DNA from: Hyphomicrobiales bacterium | GTDB taxonomy: Bacteria > Pseudomonadota > Alphaproteobacteria > Rhizobiales > Rhizobiaceae | Assembly (NCBI GenBank): GCA_900468065.1 | Contig: UBTA01000055.1 | Location: 19,663 to 83,662 of the forward strand | Direction of reading: 5' to 3' | Length of the DNA: 64,000 nt | Made by a program: the position numbers and the translations under genes | In this document: piece after piece, positions 32,553-41,448 of the stretch | How positions within the stretch are numbered: the first letter of the stretch is position 1 | Layout: every line of letters starts with the position of its first letter | The notes under the pieces: generated by a model | Database searches by the model: none | What the model was told of the DNA's origin: nothing | The model's input: the letters and a program-made list of their open reading frames with translations, nothing else

Positions 32553-33833
32553 TCAATGTCCGAACCAGGCAACCGGTGCCATCACCAGCTGCGGGAAGAG
32601 CACGAGGAGGAAGAGCACGATCAGTTCGGCGATCAGGAAAGGCATGACGCCCTTCATCAGATCTTCCATCGACAGCTTGGAAACGCCGCAGATGACATTG
32701 AGCACGGTGCCGACAGGCGGTGTGATCAGGCCGATGGAGTTATTGATGATGAACAGGACGCCGAAATAGACCGGATCAATGCCGGCCTGCTTGATCACCG
32801 GCATCAGGACGGGCGTCATGATCAGGATAGTCGGGGTCATATCCATGGCAGTGCCGACCAGCACGATCAGCACCATGATTGCGATCAGGAGCAGCGTCTG
32901 GTTGTCCATCAGCGGCTCAAGCAGCGCGACGAGATCGCCCGGCACATCCGCAACCGTGATCAGCCAGGCGGAGACCGCAGCGCAGGCTACGAGGAACATC
33001 ACAACGGCGGTGATCTTTGCCGCCGCCACAAAGACATGAAAGACGCGCGACGGCGGCAGTTCGCGGTAGATGACCATGGCGACGAACAGCGAATAGACGG
33101 CAGCAACGACGCCAGCTTCCGTCGGGGTAAAGACGCCGAACTTCAGGCCGAACACGATGATCACCGGCAGCATCAGCGCCCAGATAGCATCGACAAAGGC
33201 CTTGAGCCGGACCGCACCACTCTGGCGGGGCGGCAGGGCGAACTGTTCCTTGCGGGCGACCAGAAGCCAGGTGACGCAGAGCGCCAGCGCAATCAAGAGG
33301 CCCGGTACGATACCGGCAAGGAAGAGCTTGGTGATCGAGACGCCACCGACCACGCCGTAGAGGATGAAGCCGATCGAGGGTGGGATGATCGGACCGATGA
33401 CCGAGGCGGAAGCCAGAAGACCGCCGGTGCGGGCCGGATCGTGGCCGGATTTCAGCATCATCGGGTAGAGCAGTGCGCCGAGCGCTGCGGCATCGGCCAC
33501 CGCCGAGCCGGACAGACTGGAAAGGACGCAGGCAGCAAAGATCGCCACGAAACCCAGCCCGCCCCGCACATGGCCGACCAGCGCCATGGCAAGATTGACG
33601 ATCCGGCGCGACAGGCCACCGGTGTTCATCACCTCGCCGGCCAGAAGAAAGAACGGCACGGCCATCAACGGAAAGCTGTCGGCGCCGTTCATGACGTTCT
33701 GGGCTACAATCTGGGCATCGAAAATGCCCATGTACATCATCAGCGCCACACCACTGATGATCAGGGCGAACGCGATCGGTACGCCAAGCGCCATGGGGCC
33801 GAGAAGAGCGCCGAGGAAAATCGTCAGGGTCAT
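32553..33833 (-). CDS. TRAP transporter large permease, DctM type
   Basis: A 426-residue permease with about 12 hydrophobic helices. The N-terminal LGVPIAFALIISG, the PFFLLAGEVMNTGGLSRR segment, the SASVIGPIIPPSIGFI motif and the C-terminal half NNSIGLITPPVGTVLNV are all diagnostic DctM/SiaM signatures. It couples solute uptake to sodium or proton flow together with DctQ and DctP. It starts 10 bp after the DctQ gene. Confidence 0.95.
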   Translation of the reverse strand: MTLTIFLGALLGPMALGVPIAFALIISGVALMMYMGIFDAQIVAQNVMNGADSFPLMAVPFFLLAGEVMNTGGLSRRIVNLAMALVGHVRGGLGFVAIFAACVLSSLSGSAVADAAALGALLYPMMLKSGHDPARTGGLLASASVIGPIIPPSIGFILYGVVGGVSITKLFLAGIVPGLLIALALCVTWLLVARKEQFALPPRQSGAVRLKAFVDAIWALMLPVIIVFGLKFGVFTPTEAGVVAAVYSLFVAMVIYRELPPSRVFHVFVAAAKITAVVMFLVACAAVSAWLITVADVPGDLVALLEPLMDNQTLLLIAIMVLIVLVGTAMDMTPTILIMTPVLMPVIKQAGIDPVYFGVLFIINNSIGLITPPVGTVLNVICGVSKLSMEDLMKGVMPFLIAELIVLFLLVLFPQLVMAPVAWFGH

Positions 33834-33843
33834 TGTTTTCTCC

Positions 33844-34404
33844 TCAGATCTTCGCGCCGGTGACGGCTGGCTTGGCGGGATGATCGTCGAGAGCCACCTG
33901 CTCCTCGCTGTCGCGGACGAAGTCGGCGGTGGTCACGTCTATGCGGCCGGTTGCGACACAAAACGCGTCCCAGAGGATGATGAGGAAGGTCGGAATGCCG
34001 AAGGCGAGCCCCGCGCCATAGAAGAAGCCCATGGACAGGCCTGTTGCCGGCATCGTCGCCGGCAGGTTGATCAGCGTCTGTGTCCAGCTGCCGCTGATCA
34101 TCAGCGCCGTTGCCAGCAGCATCAGTCCCTGCCCCGCCAGAACCGCCAGCTTGGCGCCTGTGGCCGGCAGACGCTTGATCAGCGAATCGACGCCGAGATG
34201 GCCGTGTTCACGCATGGCGACGACGGCGCCTAGGAATGTCAGCCAGATAAAGAAAACCCGGGAAAGTTCTTCGGACGAGGTAATACCCTGATTGAAGGCA
34301 TAGCGCAGAATGACATTGCCGAACACCAGAACGACCATGGCGGCAAGCAGCAAGGCGATGATCACCTTCAGCCCGAAGAAATAGAAATCGATGATGCGTA
34401 CCAT
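33844..34404 (-). CDS. TRAP transporter small permease, DctQ type
   Basis: A 186-residue four-helix membrane protein. Typical DctQ features include GLKVIIALLLAAMVVLVFGNVILRY at the N-terminus, SSEELSRVFFIWLTFLGAVVAMREHGHLGVD in the middle, and two C-terminal helices. The ATG at 34404 has GGGAGG upstream; sequence further upstream in the frame is promoter region. First gene of the TRAP/quinate operon on the minus strand. Confidence 0.92.
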   Translation of the reverse strand: MVRIIDFYFFGLKVIIALLLAAMVVLVFGNVILRYAFNQGITSSEELSRVFFIWLTFLGAVVAMREHGHLGVDSLIKRLPATGAKLAVLAGQGLMLLATALMISGSWTQTLINLPATMPATGLSMGFFYGAGLAFGIPTFLIILWDAFCVATGRIDVTTADFVRDSEEQVALDDHPAKPAVTGAKI

Positions 34405-34537
34405 GCCTGTCCTCCCGAAATGGATTCCGCCGCTGGCGATTGGCTGCCACCTGCTGCATTCACAGCGGCTGCACAATAGCGTGGCCGGATATCCATGCCG
34501 ATGCCTCCTCCTCAGGACCATTCGGCGCACTTACAAA

Positions 34538-34562
34538 ATGTACGAACTGGTACGTATGTCAA
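34538..34562 (-). promoter_or_regulatory. Promoter and candidate TetR operator of the quinate/shikimate operon
   Basis: On the minus strand a consensus TTGACA (-35) lies at 34557-34562. Directly after it, in the promoter spacer, is a near palindrome ATGTAC (34538-34543), 6 bp, GTACGT (34550-34555). This placement would let a repressor block polymerase. The divergent TetR regulator is the obvious candidate. The -10 element is not clear. Confidence 0.5.
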
Positions 34563-34572
34563 GAGGCATCTA

Positions 34573-34601
34573 TTGAAAGCAGGCGACAAGCTCACTATGA
34601 C
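34573..34601 (+). promoter_or_regulatory. Promoter of the TetR regulator gene
   Basis: TTGAAA (34573-34578), a 17-bp spacer and TATGAC (34596-34601) point toward the TetR gene at 34693. It lies just beside the candidate operator, so autoregulation is possible. Confidence 0.45.
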
Positions 34602-34692
34602 TTCAGGGGCATACCGGATAACGGCATGAAGATTCTCGTGAGGGAGACACGGGAGCCCAATGGGCAAAGGCGCCGGGAGGGAGCGGCGGAGC

Positions 34693-35331
34693 ATGGCAAC
34701 AAGGGCTGAAAACGGCAGGAAAAACGATCCGCAGCGCACGCAGGAAAATATCCTCGAGGTGGCGACGGAAGAGTTTTCCACGCACGGCCTTGCCGGCGGG
34801 CGCGTCGATGCCATCGCCGAACGCACCCGCACGTCCAAGCGGATGATCTACTATTATTTCGGCAGCAAGGAGGGGCTTTACCTTGCGGTGCTGGAACGTT
34901 CCTATCGCAAGATCCGCACGCTGGAGGCAGATCTTCAGCTTTCCAATCTGGAACCGGAAGAGGCGCTTCGCGTCCTGATCTCGACGACCTTCGATCATGA
35001 CGAGGCGCACCCGGATTTCGTCCGGCTGGTCAGCATCGAAAACATCCACCACGCCGCCCATATGCTGCGCTCGGAGGCGATCCGCGACCTCAATGTCTCC
35101 GTCATCGAGACGATCGCCGGCATTCTCGAGCGCGGCATCGACCAGCGTGTCTTCACCCGCCAGGCCGATCCGATCGACATTCACATGATGATCAGCGCGT
35201 TCTGCTTTTTCCGCGTCTCCAACCGCTACACGTTCGGCTCGATCTTCCGGCGCGACCTCTCGGAGCCTGCCACGATCGAACGGCATCGCACGATGATCGC
35301 CGACGCCGTTATCGGCTATTTGAAAGCGTAA
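34693..35331 (+). CDS. TetR/AcrR family transcriptional regulator
   Basis: A 212-residue regulator. The N-terminal TetR helix-turn-helix (QRTQENILEVATEEFSTHGL; VDAIAERTRTSKRMIYYYF) spans about residues 14-60. The C-terminal ligand domain includes HPDFVRLVSIENIHHAAHML and an SAFCFFRVSNRYTFGSIF segment resembling the TetR_C_35 type found in regulators of aromatic and quinate metabolism. The ATG at 34693 is preferred over 34660 because purine-rich GGCGGAGC precedes it. It is divergent from the TRAP/quinate operon. Confidence 0.88.
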   Translation: MATRAENGRKNDPQRTQENILEVATEEFSTHGLAGGRVDAIAERTRTSKRMIYYYFGSKEGLYLAVLERSYRKIRTLEADLQLSNLEPEEALRVLISTTFDHDEAHPDFVRLVSIENIHHAAHMLRSEAIRDLNVSVIETIAGILERGIDQRVFTRQADPIDIHMMISAFCFFRVSNRYTFGSIFRRDLSEPATIERHRTMIADAVIGYLKA

Positions 35332-35346
35332 AGGCGGCCGCGCGCC

Positions 35347-36138
35347 TCAGTTTCGGCGTAGCAGGAAATGGACCGACGCCAGGGCGACACAGCCCACCGA
35401 CACCAGGAAAATGGCGCCCGACATGGCGTAGATCACCGGGGAAGCGCCCGAGTTCATCTTGCCGAACAGGACGACCGGCAACGTGTTCTGACGGCCGGCG
35501 AGGTAGAAGGCGCGGGTGAATTCGTTGAGCGACAGCAGGAAGGAAAAGATGACGGCACTGATCAGGCCCGGGCGAATGAGCGGCAGGGTGATATCGACGA
35601 ACTGACGCCACCGCGTGGCGCCGAGATCGGCTGCGGCGGTCAGGTATGAACGGCGCACGGCGGCAAAGCTGGTGAGGATGACAATGAAGGCAAAGGGCAT
35701 GGCCCACAGGAGATGGCCCGCGATCACCGTGAGGGTCGAGGCCTTGATGCCGCTTCGCGTAAAAACCGCAGAGAGCGCCAGGCCTTGGATCACCCCCGGC
35801 ACGAACATTGGCAGGATCACGGTCAGAAACCAGGCCGTTCGCGTTGCGCGCAATTCGAAATAGGCAAGGGCTGCCAAAAGCGACATGCCGGTCGCAAGGA
35901 CCGCGGTGATCGTCGCAATTATCAGCGATTGCTGCAGCGCCCCGACCAGCGCCCGCTCATGCGGGAGGGCTGCATACCACGTGAGGCTGAGATCGGAGAG
36001 GCGCGGCACGCCGGGCTGCAAGGCGGGATTGAAGGATACGGCCAGCAGATAGAGCGGCGGTGCATAGATGACGATCAGTCCGGCAATGGTGATTGCCCAA
36101 AGAAGGATACGATTGAACAGGCCCTCCCGGATCATCAT
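35347..36138 (-). CDS. ABC importer permease, PotC/polyamine-iron type
   Basis: A 263-residue inner-membrane permease with six hydrophobic helices. The EAA loop AAADLGATRWRQFVDITLPLIRPG (about residues 165-188) contacts the ATPase. Arrangement and sequence (FNPALQPGVPRLSDLSLTWY; FLLSLNEFTRAFYLAGRQNTLPV) match the PotC-type second permease of polyamine/putrescine/2-aminoethylphosphonate importers. It overlaps the first permease by 4 bp and is the last gene of this operon. Confidence 0.92.
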   Translation of the reverse strand: MMIREGLFNRILLWAITIAGLIVIYAPPLYLLAVSFNPALQPGVPRLSDLSLTWYAALPHERALVGALQQSLIIATITAVLATGMSLLAALAYFELRATRTAWFLTVILPMFVPGVIQGLALSAVFTRSGIKASTLTVIAGHLLWAMPFAFIVILTSFAAVRRSYLTAAADLGATRWRQFVDITLPLIRPGLISAVIFSFLLSLNEFTRAFYLAGRQNTLPVVLFGKMNSGASPVIYAMSGAIFLVSVGCVALASVHFLLRRN

Positions 36139-37004
36139 GGCGACTGATCCTCAAACAGCGAGCTAAGTCCGAACATGCGGTTGCCGATGAGAACAAGACC
36201 GAAGATGACGATCAGGACGATGGTGGAGATGGCGAAGGCCAGCGGATAGTTGGCGACGCGCATGACGTCATTGATCATCACCGAGACGATCGATGCCCCG
36301 GCTCCCCCCAGCATCTGCACTTCGGTGGAGGAGCCCACCACCATGACGAAGACGAACAGGAAGCCAGCAAAGATGCCAGACATGGTCAGCGGCAAGAGAA
36401 TGCTGGTCAGGCTTTTCCAGAAGCCGGCCCCCAGATCCTGGGCTGCGGCGAGAAAGGTCGGATCGACCCGGCGCATCGAGAGAAGCAGGGGAAAGGTTGC
36501 AAACGGCAGGTATGATGCGATCAAACCGACGATGACGGCAAAATTGCTGAACAGAAGCCAATCGAGGGGCGCGTTGATCATCCCCAGATCCTGCAGCCAT
36601 GTGTTGAGCACACCGGTGCGCCCCAGCACCAGCCGCCATGAGAAGGACCGGATGAGGTAGGACGTAAAGAAGGGAATGGTGATCAGCGCCAAAAGAATGA
36701 TGCTGAGCCTCCGTCCGGCAAGGAAATGCACGGCATAGGCTGTCGGATAGGCGATCAGCAGGCACAAGAGTGCCGTTGCGAAGGCCTTGACCAATGTCGA
36801 GACGATCACCGTCCATCGACCCGCCTCCAGGATGCCTGCATAACCTGCGAGGCTCAGATCCGGCTTGATCCAGTATGTCGAGGGATCCCAGCTCCAGAAA
36901 CTCCAGACGACGACGATAGTCAGCGGCGCCAACCCGAGCGCCAGGATCGCCATAAGCGGCGGCGTCATCAGAGCCGATGAAATGGGCAGGCGCGGTGCGG
37001 TCAT
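36135..37004 (-). CDS. ABC importer permease, PotB/polyamine-iron type
   Basis: A 289-residue permease. A first helix is at about residues 15-35, the FFTSYLIRSFSWRLVLGRTGVLN segment is characteristic of PotB, and the EAA loop AAQDLGAGFWKSLTSILLPLTMSG is near residue 185. The ATG at 37004 gives the expected short cytoplasmic N-terminus; the frame is open further upstream into the binding-protein gene but without family resemblance. It pairs with the PotC-type permease. Confidence 0.92.
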   Translation of the reverse strand: MTAPRLPISSALMTPPLMAILALGLAPLTIVVVWSFWSWDPSTYWIKPDLSLAGYAGILEAGRWTVIVSTLVKAFATALLCLLIAYPTAYAVHFLAGRRLSIILLALITIPFFTSYLIRSFSWRLVLGRTGVLNTWLQDLGMINAPLDWLLFSNFAVIVGLIASYLPFATFPLLLSMRRVDPTFLAAAQDLGAGFWKSLTSILLPLTMSGIFAGFLFVFVMVVGSSTEVQMLGGAGASIVSVMINDVMRVANYPLAFAISTIVLIVIFGLVLIGNRMFGLSSLFEDQSP

Positions 37005-37065
37005 GCTGGTCCCTTCCAGGGGTGGAGGCAACGGCAAAGACACTTGCCGTTGCCAAGGATTGACC

Positions 37066-38244
37066 TCAGGCGTTGCGCAGCTTCTGCCACCATTCTTCAT
37101 AGAGCTGGAAATTGTCCGGCCGGGCGTTCTGCCAGTAGATCTTGCCGCCAAACTTTGCCTTGACGTGCTCGGCCAGCTTTTCGACTTCCTCCGGCTTGTA
37201 TTCGTCCGGATGGGCCTTGGCGTAGACCACATTGTTGTCGCTTGGTACCAGGTAGCCGCGCGCCTGGCCGAGTTCGCAACCGTAGAAACCACCGAGCAAA
37301 CCATCGACGAACTTATGGGCCGTATCGGCAACGCCGCGGTCACCGGCGCCCTTGAGCAGGACCATGTTGTTGCCCCAGCCCTCGTAGCCTTCAACGGGGG
37401 CGGCATATTCCACCTGCAGCCCGCGCTTGCGGCCTTCGTAGACGATCGGCTCCCAGCCAGTCATGGCGTCGACCTCCTGATCGGCAACGAGCTGGACGCC
37501 CTGCTCCCAGCCGTTCCAGAACGTGCGGAACTGGCCGTCGGACTTGTGCTTGATCAGGAACTCCATCACCAGGCCCAGTTCGGATTCCGACAGATTGCCG
37601 GGATCGGCGATCGGCTGGTTTTCGCTTTCCTTGAGATACATGGCGGTAAAGATGGCGCTGTTGATCCAGGCATCTTCCATCGCCACGCGGCCCTTCAGCT
37701 TCGGATCGAAGATAGCGCCATAGCTGTCGATCTTGCCGAGCTTGTCGGGCCGGTAGATGATCGAGTCGGCATTGACGACGGCCGGAATACCGTACTGCTT
37801 GCCCTCATGCTTGAGATAGGGAATGTCCTTGGCCCACTGCCAAAGGCTTTCATAGTTGGGGATTTTGGCAGTATCCCAGGGAATGATGACGCCCTGGCGT
37901 GCCAGTTCCTTTTCGGCGCCGCCCTGGAAACCGCCGATATCGAAGAGATCGTTGGCATTGCCGGCGGCAAGGCGGGCAATGACCGGGCCGAGATCGTTGC
38001 CATTATCGGTGAATTCCGGCGTGACGCCGCTCTGCTTGGCAAATTCGGGCCATTTTTCGCCAATGTCCAGCGTCGCCGTCGCCCAGAAAGCGACCGTTGC
38101 CGCATCCTGCGCTGAGAGACGCGAGGCAAATCCCAAACCTCCGGCAGACAGGGCAATGCCGCCCGCCCCCATAACTTTTAGAAAATCACGCCGCTGCACA
38201 TTGCTGTGCGCCTGAGGTAAAAGTGGTCTGCGCTGCTGTGTCAT
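37066..38244 (-). CDS. Periplasmic binding protein (PotD/spermidine-putrescine type), Tat-exported
   Basis: A 392-residue solute-binding protein. A twin-arginine leader is evident: QRRDFLKVMGAGGIALSAGG followed by an AQ-DA type cleavage region near residue 45. The body fits spermidine/putrescine-like receptors (VAFWATATLDIGEKWPEF; VNADSIIYRPDKLG). The ATG at 38244 has AAGGGG upstream. Tat export implies folding before secretion. Genome context with hydantoinase A/B suggests a cyclic amide or N-acyl compound rather than a polyamine as ligand. Confidence 0.9.
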   Translation of the reverse strand: MTQQRRPLLPQAHSNVQRRDFLKVMGAGGIALSAGGLGFASRLSAQDAATVAFWATATLDIGEKWPEFAKQSGVTPEFTDNGNDLGPVIARLAAGNANDLFDIGGFQGGAEKELARQGVIIPWDTAKIPNYESLWQWAKDIPYLKHEGKQYGIPAVVNADSIIYRPDKLGKIDSYGAIFDPKLKGRVAMEDAWINSAIFTAMYLKESENQPIADPGNLSESELGLVMEFLIKHKSDGQFRTFWNGWEQGVQLVADQEVDAMTGWEPIVYEGRKRGLQVEYAAPVEGYEGWGNNMVLLKGAGDRGVADTAHKFVDGLLGGFYGCELGQARGYLVPSDNNVVYAKAHPDEYKPEEVEKLAEHVKAKFGGKIYWQNARPDNFQLYEEWWQKLRNA

Positions 38245-38297
38245 GATCATTCCCCTTTTTGGTTCTTGGCATTCATTGATCACTCAACCGCGGCCCT

Positions 38298-39383
38298 TCA
38301 CCCGGCCTGCGGCATTCCTGCGCTGGAGACCAGAACTGCTGCGTCCGGCTTCAGACCGACCGGCACCTTTTGCCCGACGGTCAATTGTCCGATATCCGCG
38401 TCCGCCTCAATGGCGATCACCAGCGTCTGGCCGTCAGAAAAAGCAAGTTTCAGGTCACGATGCAGACCGCGGAACGTCGTTCCGACAACCGTCAGCAGCA
38501 GCGACGACGGCGCGCCTTGCGGCGCCAAAAACAATCGATCCGGGCGAATGGCGACGACGCTTGCGGCCGGATCGAGAAAACCGTCGGCCCGCACGGGTAG
38601 CGTTTGCCCTGCAATCGTCGCTTCGGCTTGACCGTTTGCCGTATCAATTTTCTCCGGCCGCAGGAGGGTGTCAATCCCGATAAAACGGGCAACGAAAGCA
38701 TTGGCCGGAGCGTCGAAGAAGCGGGCCGGCGCATCCACCTGTTCGATCCGCCCCTTATGCATGACTGCCATACGATCCGACAGGCTCAGCGCTTCGTCCT
38801 GATTATGGGTCACAAGAATAAAGGTTGCACCTGTTCGCTTGTGCAGCCGTCCGAATTCATCGCGCATCTGCTGGCGTAGACGTTCGTCCAGGCCCGTCAA
38901 CGGCTCGTCAAGCAAGAGGATTCCGGGCTCCATCACCAGCGCGCGGGCAAGTGCAACACGCTGCCTTTGGCCACCGGAGAGAATATTGACGTTGCGCGGG
39001 CCGAATCCCGAGAGTTCGACCAGATCGAGAGCATCGTTGATCCGGCTGTCCAGGGAAGAACCCGATAGCCCGCGCAGGCGAAGTCCGTAACCCACATTTT
39101 GCGCAACACTCATGTGCGGAAACAGGGCAAGGCTCTGGAAGACGGTGTTGACCGGCCGTTTGTTGGCTGCCAAACCGCTGACATCCTTGCCATCGAAACA
39201 GACCCGGCCGGATGTCTGCGTGTCAAAACCGCCAATCAGCTTCAGGAGCGAGCTTTTCCCGCACCCCGACGACCCAAGCAACGTGAAGAATTCGCCGGCC
39301 TTGATGTCGAGCGTAACATCGTCCAACGCCTTGACCGGCCCGTATTCGCGGCTGACATGATCGACCTGGATCGATATCGCCAT
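38298..39383 (-). CDS. ABC importer ATPase, PotA type
   Basis: A 361-residue ATPase. Walker A is GSSGCGKSS (residues 37-45), Q-loop VFQSLALFPHM, signature LSGGQRQRVALARAL, and Walker B ILLLDEPLTGLDERLRQ. The C-terminal TOBE-type regulatory domain (about residues 240-361, AIRPDRLFLAPQG; VGTTFRGLHRDLKLAF) is as in PotA, FbpC and related importers. It sits between the hydantoinase A gene (2 bp gap) and the binding protein gene in the same operon. Confidence 0.93.
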   Translation of the reverse strand: MAISIQVDHVSREYGPVKALDDVTLDIKAGEFFTLLGSSGCGKSSLLKLIGGFDTQTSGRVCFDGKDVSGLAANKRPVNTVFQSLALFPHMSVAQNVGYGLRLRGLSGSSLDSRINDALDLVELSGFGPRNVNILSGGQRQRVALARALVMEPGILLLDEPLTGLDERLRQQMRDEFGRLHKRTGATFILVTHNQDEALSLSDRMAVMHKGRIEQVDAPARFFDAPANAFVARFIGIDTLLRPEKIDTANGQAEATIAGQTLPVRADGFLDPAASVVAIRPDRLFLAPQGAPSSLLLTVVGTTFRGLHRDLKLAFSDGQTLVIAIEADADIGQLTVGQKVPVGLKPDAAVLVSSAGMPQAG

Positions 39384-39384
39384 C

Positions 39385-41448
39385 TTACAGCGCCTCGATG
39401 CGGTTTTCCCGAATGATCAGGATACCTGTGTCGGTCACGTCCATTCTCTGGCCGTCCTGAACAAGCGTGGTTGCCGTCGCCTCCTCGATGATCATCGGTC
39501 CCTCGATCGATTGGCCAGGTCCAAGCAGCCTGCGTTCATAGACCGGGCATGACACCCAACCCGATGACGCACCGAAATAGACGTTGCGGCGCCCCCTCAT
39601 GGCCGTCTCAATACCATTACTGGTTGCGGCCAGCAACGGCAAGGAGATCACCGGACCATTCAGAACGGCTTCAAGGTGCAACGTGGTGATTTCGACGCCA
39701 GCATCCGGCAAACGGAACGAATAGGCCCGTTCATGGGCGGCGTGGAAACGTTCCGCGAAGCTGCGCATGTCATCGTTACGGTCAAACTGCGCAAAGACAC
39801 CGTGTTCCTGGCCCCGATAGCGTGCTTCAACCTGATAGGTGAAGCGGATGTCGGCGTCCTGGCCCTTGGCGAAGTAGTCGACGGCTTCCGCTTCCAGCCC
39901 GTCGAACCGGCCTGCCAGGTCGCTCAGGGCGTCCTCCGTCAAGGCCGCAAACCAGGTTCCGCGAAAATCGGCACGCGGTTCTGCTGCCAGCATGCCCCAG
40001 GCCGAAAAGATTCCCGGATGCGGCGGTATGACGATTGCCTTGACACTAAGATCGCGACCGAGACGGGTCGCCAGCGCCGGCCCGGCCCCACCGCTGACGA
40101 CGAAGACGGCGTCTCTGGGATCGTGGCCGCGCTGGACCGTCACGAGTTTCAGGGCGTTGATCATGCTGGCATGGGCGATGTCGACGATCGCCAGCGCCGC
40201 GTCCTCAATCCTCATGCCCAGTGGCGTGGCAACGGTGGCGATGGCATCCGCGGCTTTCTGCTTGTCCAGATGCATGCTGCCGCCAGCAAAGGTGGCCGGA
40301 TCGAAGATACCGAGCGTCAGAATGGCGTCAGACAGAGTTGGCTTTTTGCCGCCATGTCCGTAGCATGCAGGCCCAGGTGTTGAACCCGCACTTTCCGGGC
40401 CGACCCGCAAGGCACCGCGATCGTCAAGCCGGGCGATCGAGCCGCCACCCGAGCCGATCTCGACAATATCCACGACAGGCACCTGAACGGGATGGCCAGG
40501 GCGGATACGGGTATGCTCCAGCTTATAATCGACATTGAGCGTCGGGCGTCCCGCGTGGATCAGGGAACATTTGGCAGTCGTGCCACCGACATCGAGCGAC
40601 AACACTTCGCTTTCCCCCAGCGCGTCGCCAATCCTGGCTGCACCGGCAACGCCGCCGGCGGGTCCAGACTCCACCAGGGTCAGCGGACTTTTGACGGCCT
40701 GATCGAAGGTCGAGATGCCGCCATTCGACTGCATCGCGTAATAGGGGCAGGTCAGTCCCCGCTTCATCAAGGCCTCTTCCAGCCGCTCGAAGTAATATTG
40801 AATGATCGGCTGCACATAGGCGTTCAGCACAGCCGTGTTCGACCGTTCGTATTCGCGCCACTGCCGTGAAACGGAATGGCTTGCACAGATAGTGACCTCG
40901 GGAAGCGCATCGGCAAGGATGCCCGCGCACAGAATTTCGTGCTCTGGATTGGCATAGCTGTGAAGGAAAAGAACGGCAATTGCCTCGATTTTTTCTGCCT
41001 CGCACCGGGCAATGATCGGTCTCAAATCATCAAGCTCAAGGGGTACGATGACCTTGCCCGAAGCATCGAGGCGCTCGCGCACTTCAAAGCGCAACTCCCG
41101 TGGGACGAACGGTTCGGGGCTGTGGAACTGCAGATTGTAGAGATCGGGACGATTACCCCGGCCGATTTCGAGTACGTCGCGAAAACCCGCCGTGGTGACC
41201 AGCGCCGTGCGCACCCCTTTGCGTTCGGTAATGGCATTGATGACCGTGGTTCCACCATGGGCAAAGAAGGTGACATCCCGGGTTCTGAGCCCACCGTTTT
41301 CCTCCGCCGACGCAATGGCGTTGAGGACGCCGCGCGATTGGTTTTTGACGGTGGTCAGGCTTTTTGCGGTGAAAAGCTCACCGCTGCGCTCGTCATAGCC
41401 GACGAGATCGGTAAATGTGCCTCCGACATCGGTTGCCAGCCTGATCAT
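39385..41448 (-). CDS. hyuA: Hydantoinase/oxoprolinase subunit A (HyuA type)
   Basis: A 687-residue protein of the ATP-dependent hydantoinase/5-oxoprolinase A family. The N-terminal ATDVGGTFTDLVGYD is the ASKHA-type phosphate-binding motif. HGGTTVINAITERKG, LSLDVGGTTAKCSLI, GSGGGSIARLD and the C-terminal oxoprolinase domain are all present. With HyuB it hydrolyses a cyclic amide such as an N-methylhydantoin or lactam using ATP. It overlaps the hyuB stop by 4 bp. Confidence 0.94.
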   Translation of the reverse strand: MIRLATDVGGTFTDLVGYDERSGELFTAKSLTTVKNQSRGVLNAIASAEENGGLRTRDVTFFAHGGTTVINAITERKGVRTALVTTAGFRDVLEIGRGNRPDLYNLQFHSPEPFVPRELRFEVRERLDASGKVIVPLELDDLRPIIARCEAEKIEAIAVLFLHSYANPEHEILCAGILADALPEVTICASHSVSRQWREYERSNTAVLNAYVQPIIQYYFERLEEALMKRGLTCPYYAMQSNGGISTFDQAVKSPLTLVESGPAGGVAGAARIGDALGESEVLSLDVGGTTAKCSLIHAGRPTLNVDYKLEHTRIRPGHPVQVPVVDIVEIGSGGGSIARLDDRGALRVGPESAGSTPGPACYGHGGKKPTLSDAILTLGIFDPATFAGGSMHLDKQKAADAIATVATPLGMRIEDAALAIVDIAHASMINALKLVTVQRGHDPRDAVFVVSGGAGPALATRLGRDLSVKAIVIPPHPGIFSAWGMLAAEPRADFRGTWFAALTEDALSDLAGRFDGLEAEAVDYFAKGQDADIRFTYQVEARYRGQEHGVFAQFDRNDDMRSFAERFHAAHERAYSFRLPDAGVEITTLHLEAVLNGPVISLPLLAATSNGIETAMRGRRNVYFGASSGWVSCPVYERRLLGPGQSIEGPMIIEEATATTLVQDGQRMDVTDTGILIIRENRIEAL

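Noticed and set aside
32556..33863. Long plus-strand reading frame of 435 codons
   Set aside because: It is antisense to the clear DctM permease, extremely rich in Asp, His, Arg and Gln with no family motif, and explained by the codon bias of the opposite strand.
36865..38115. Plus-strand reading frame of 416 codons
   Set aside because: Antisense to the Tat-exported binding protein and permease genes, with no ribosome site or domain.
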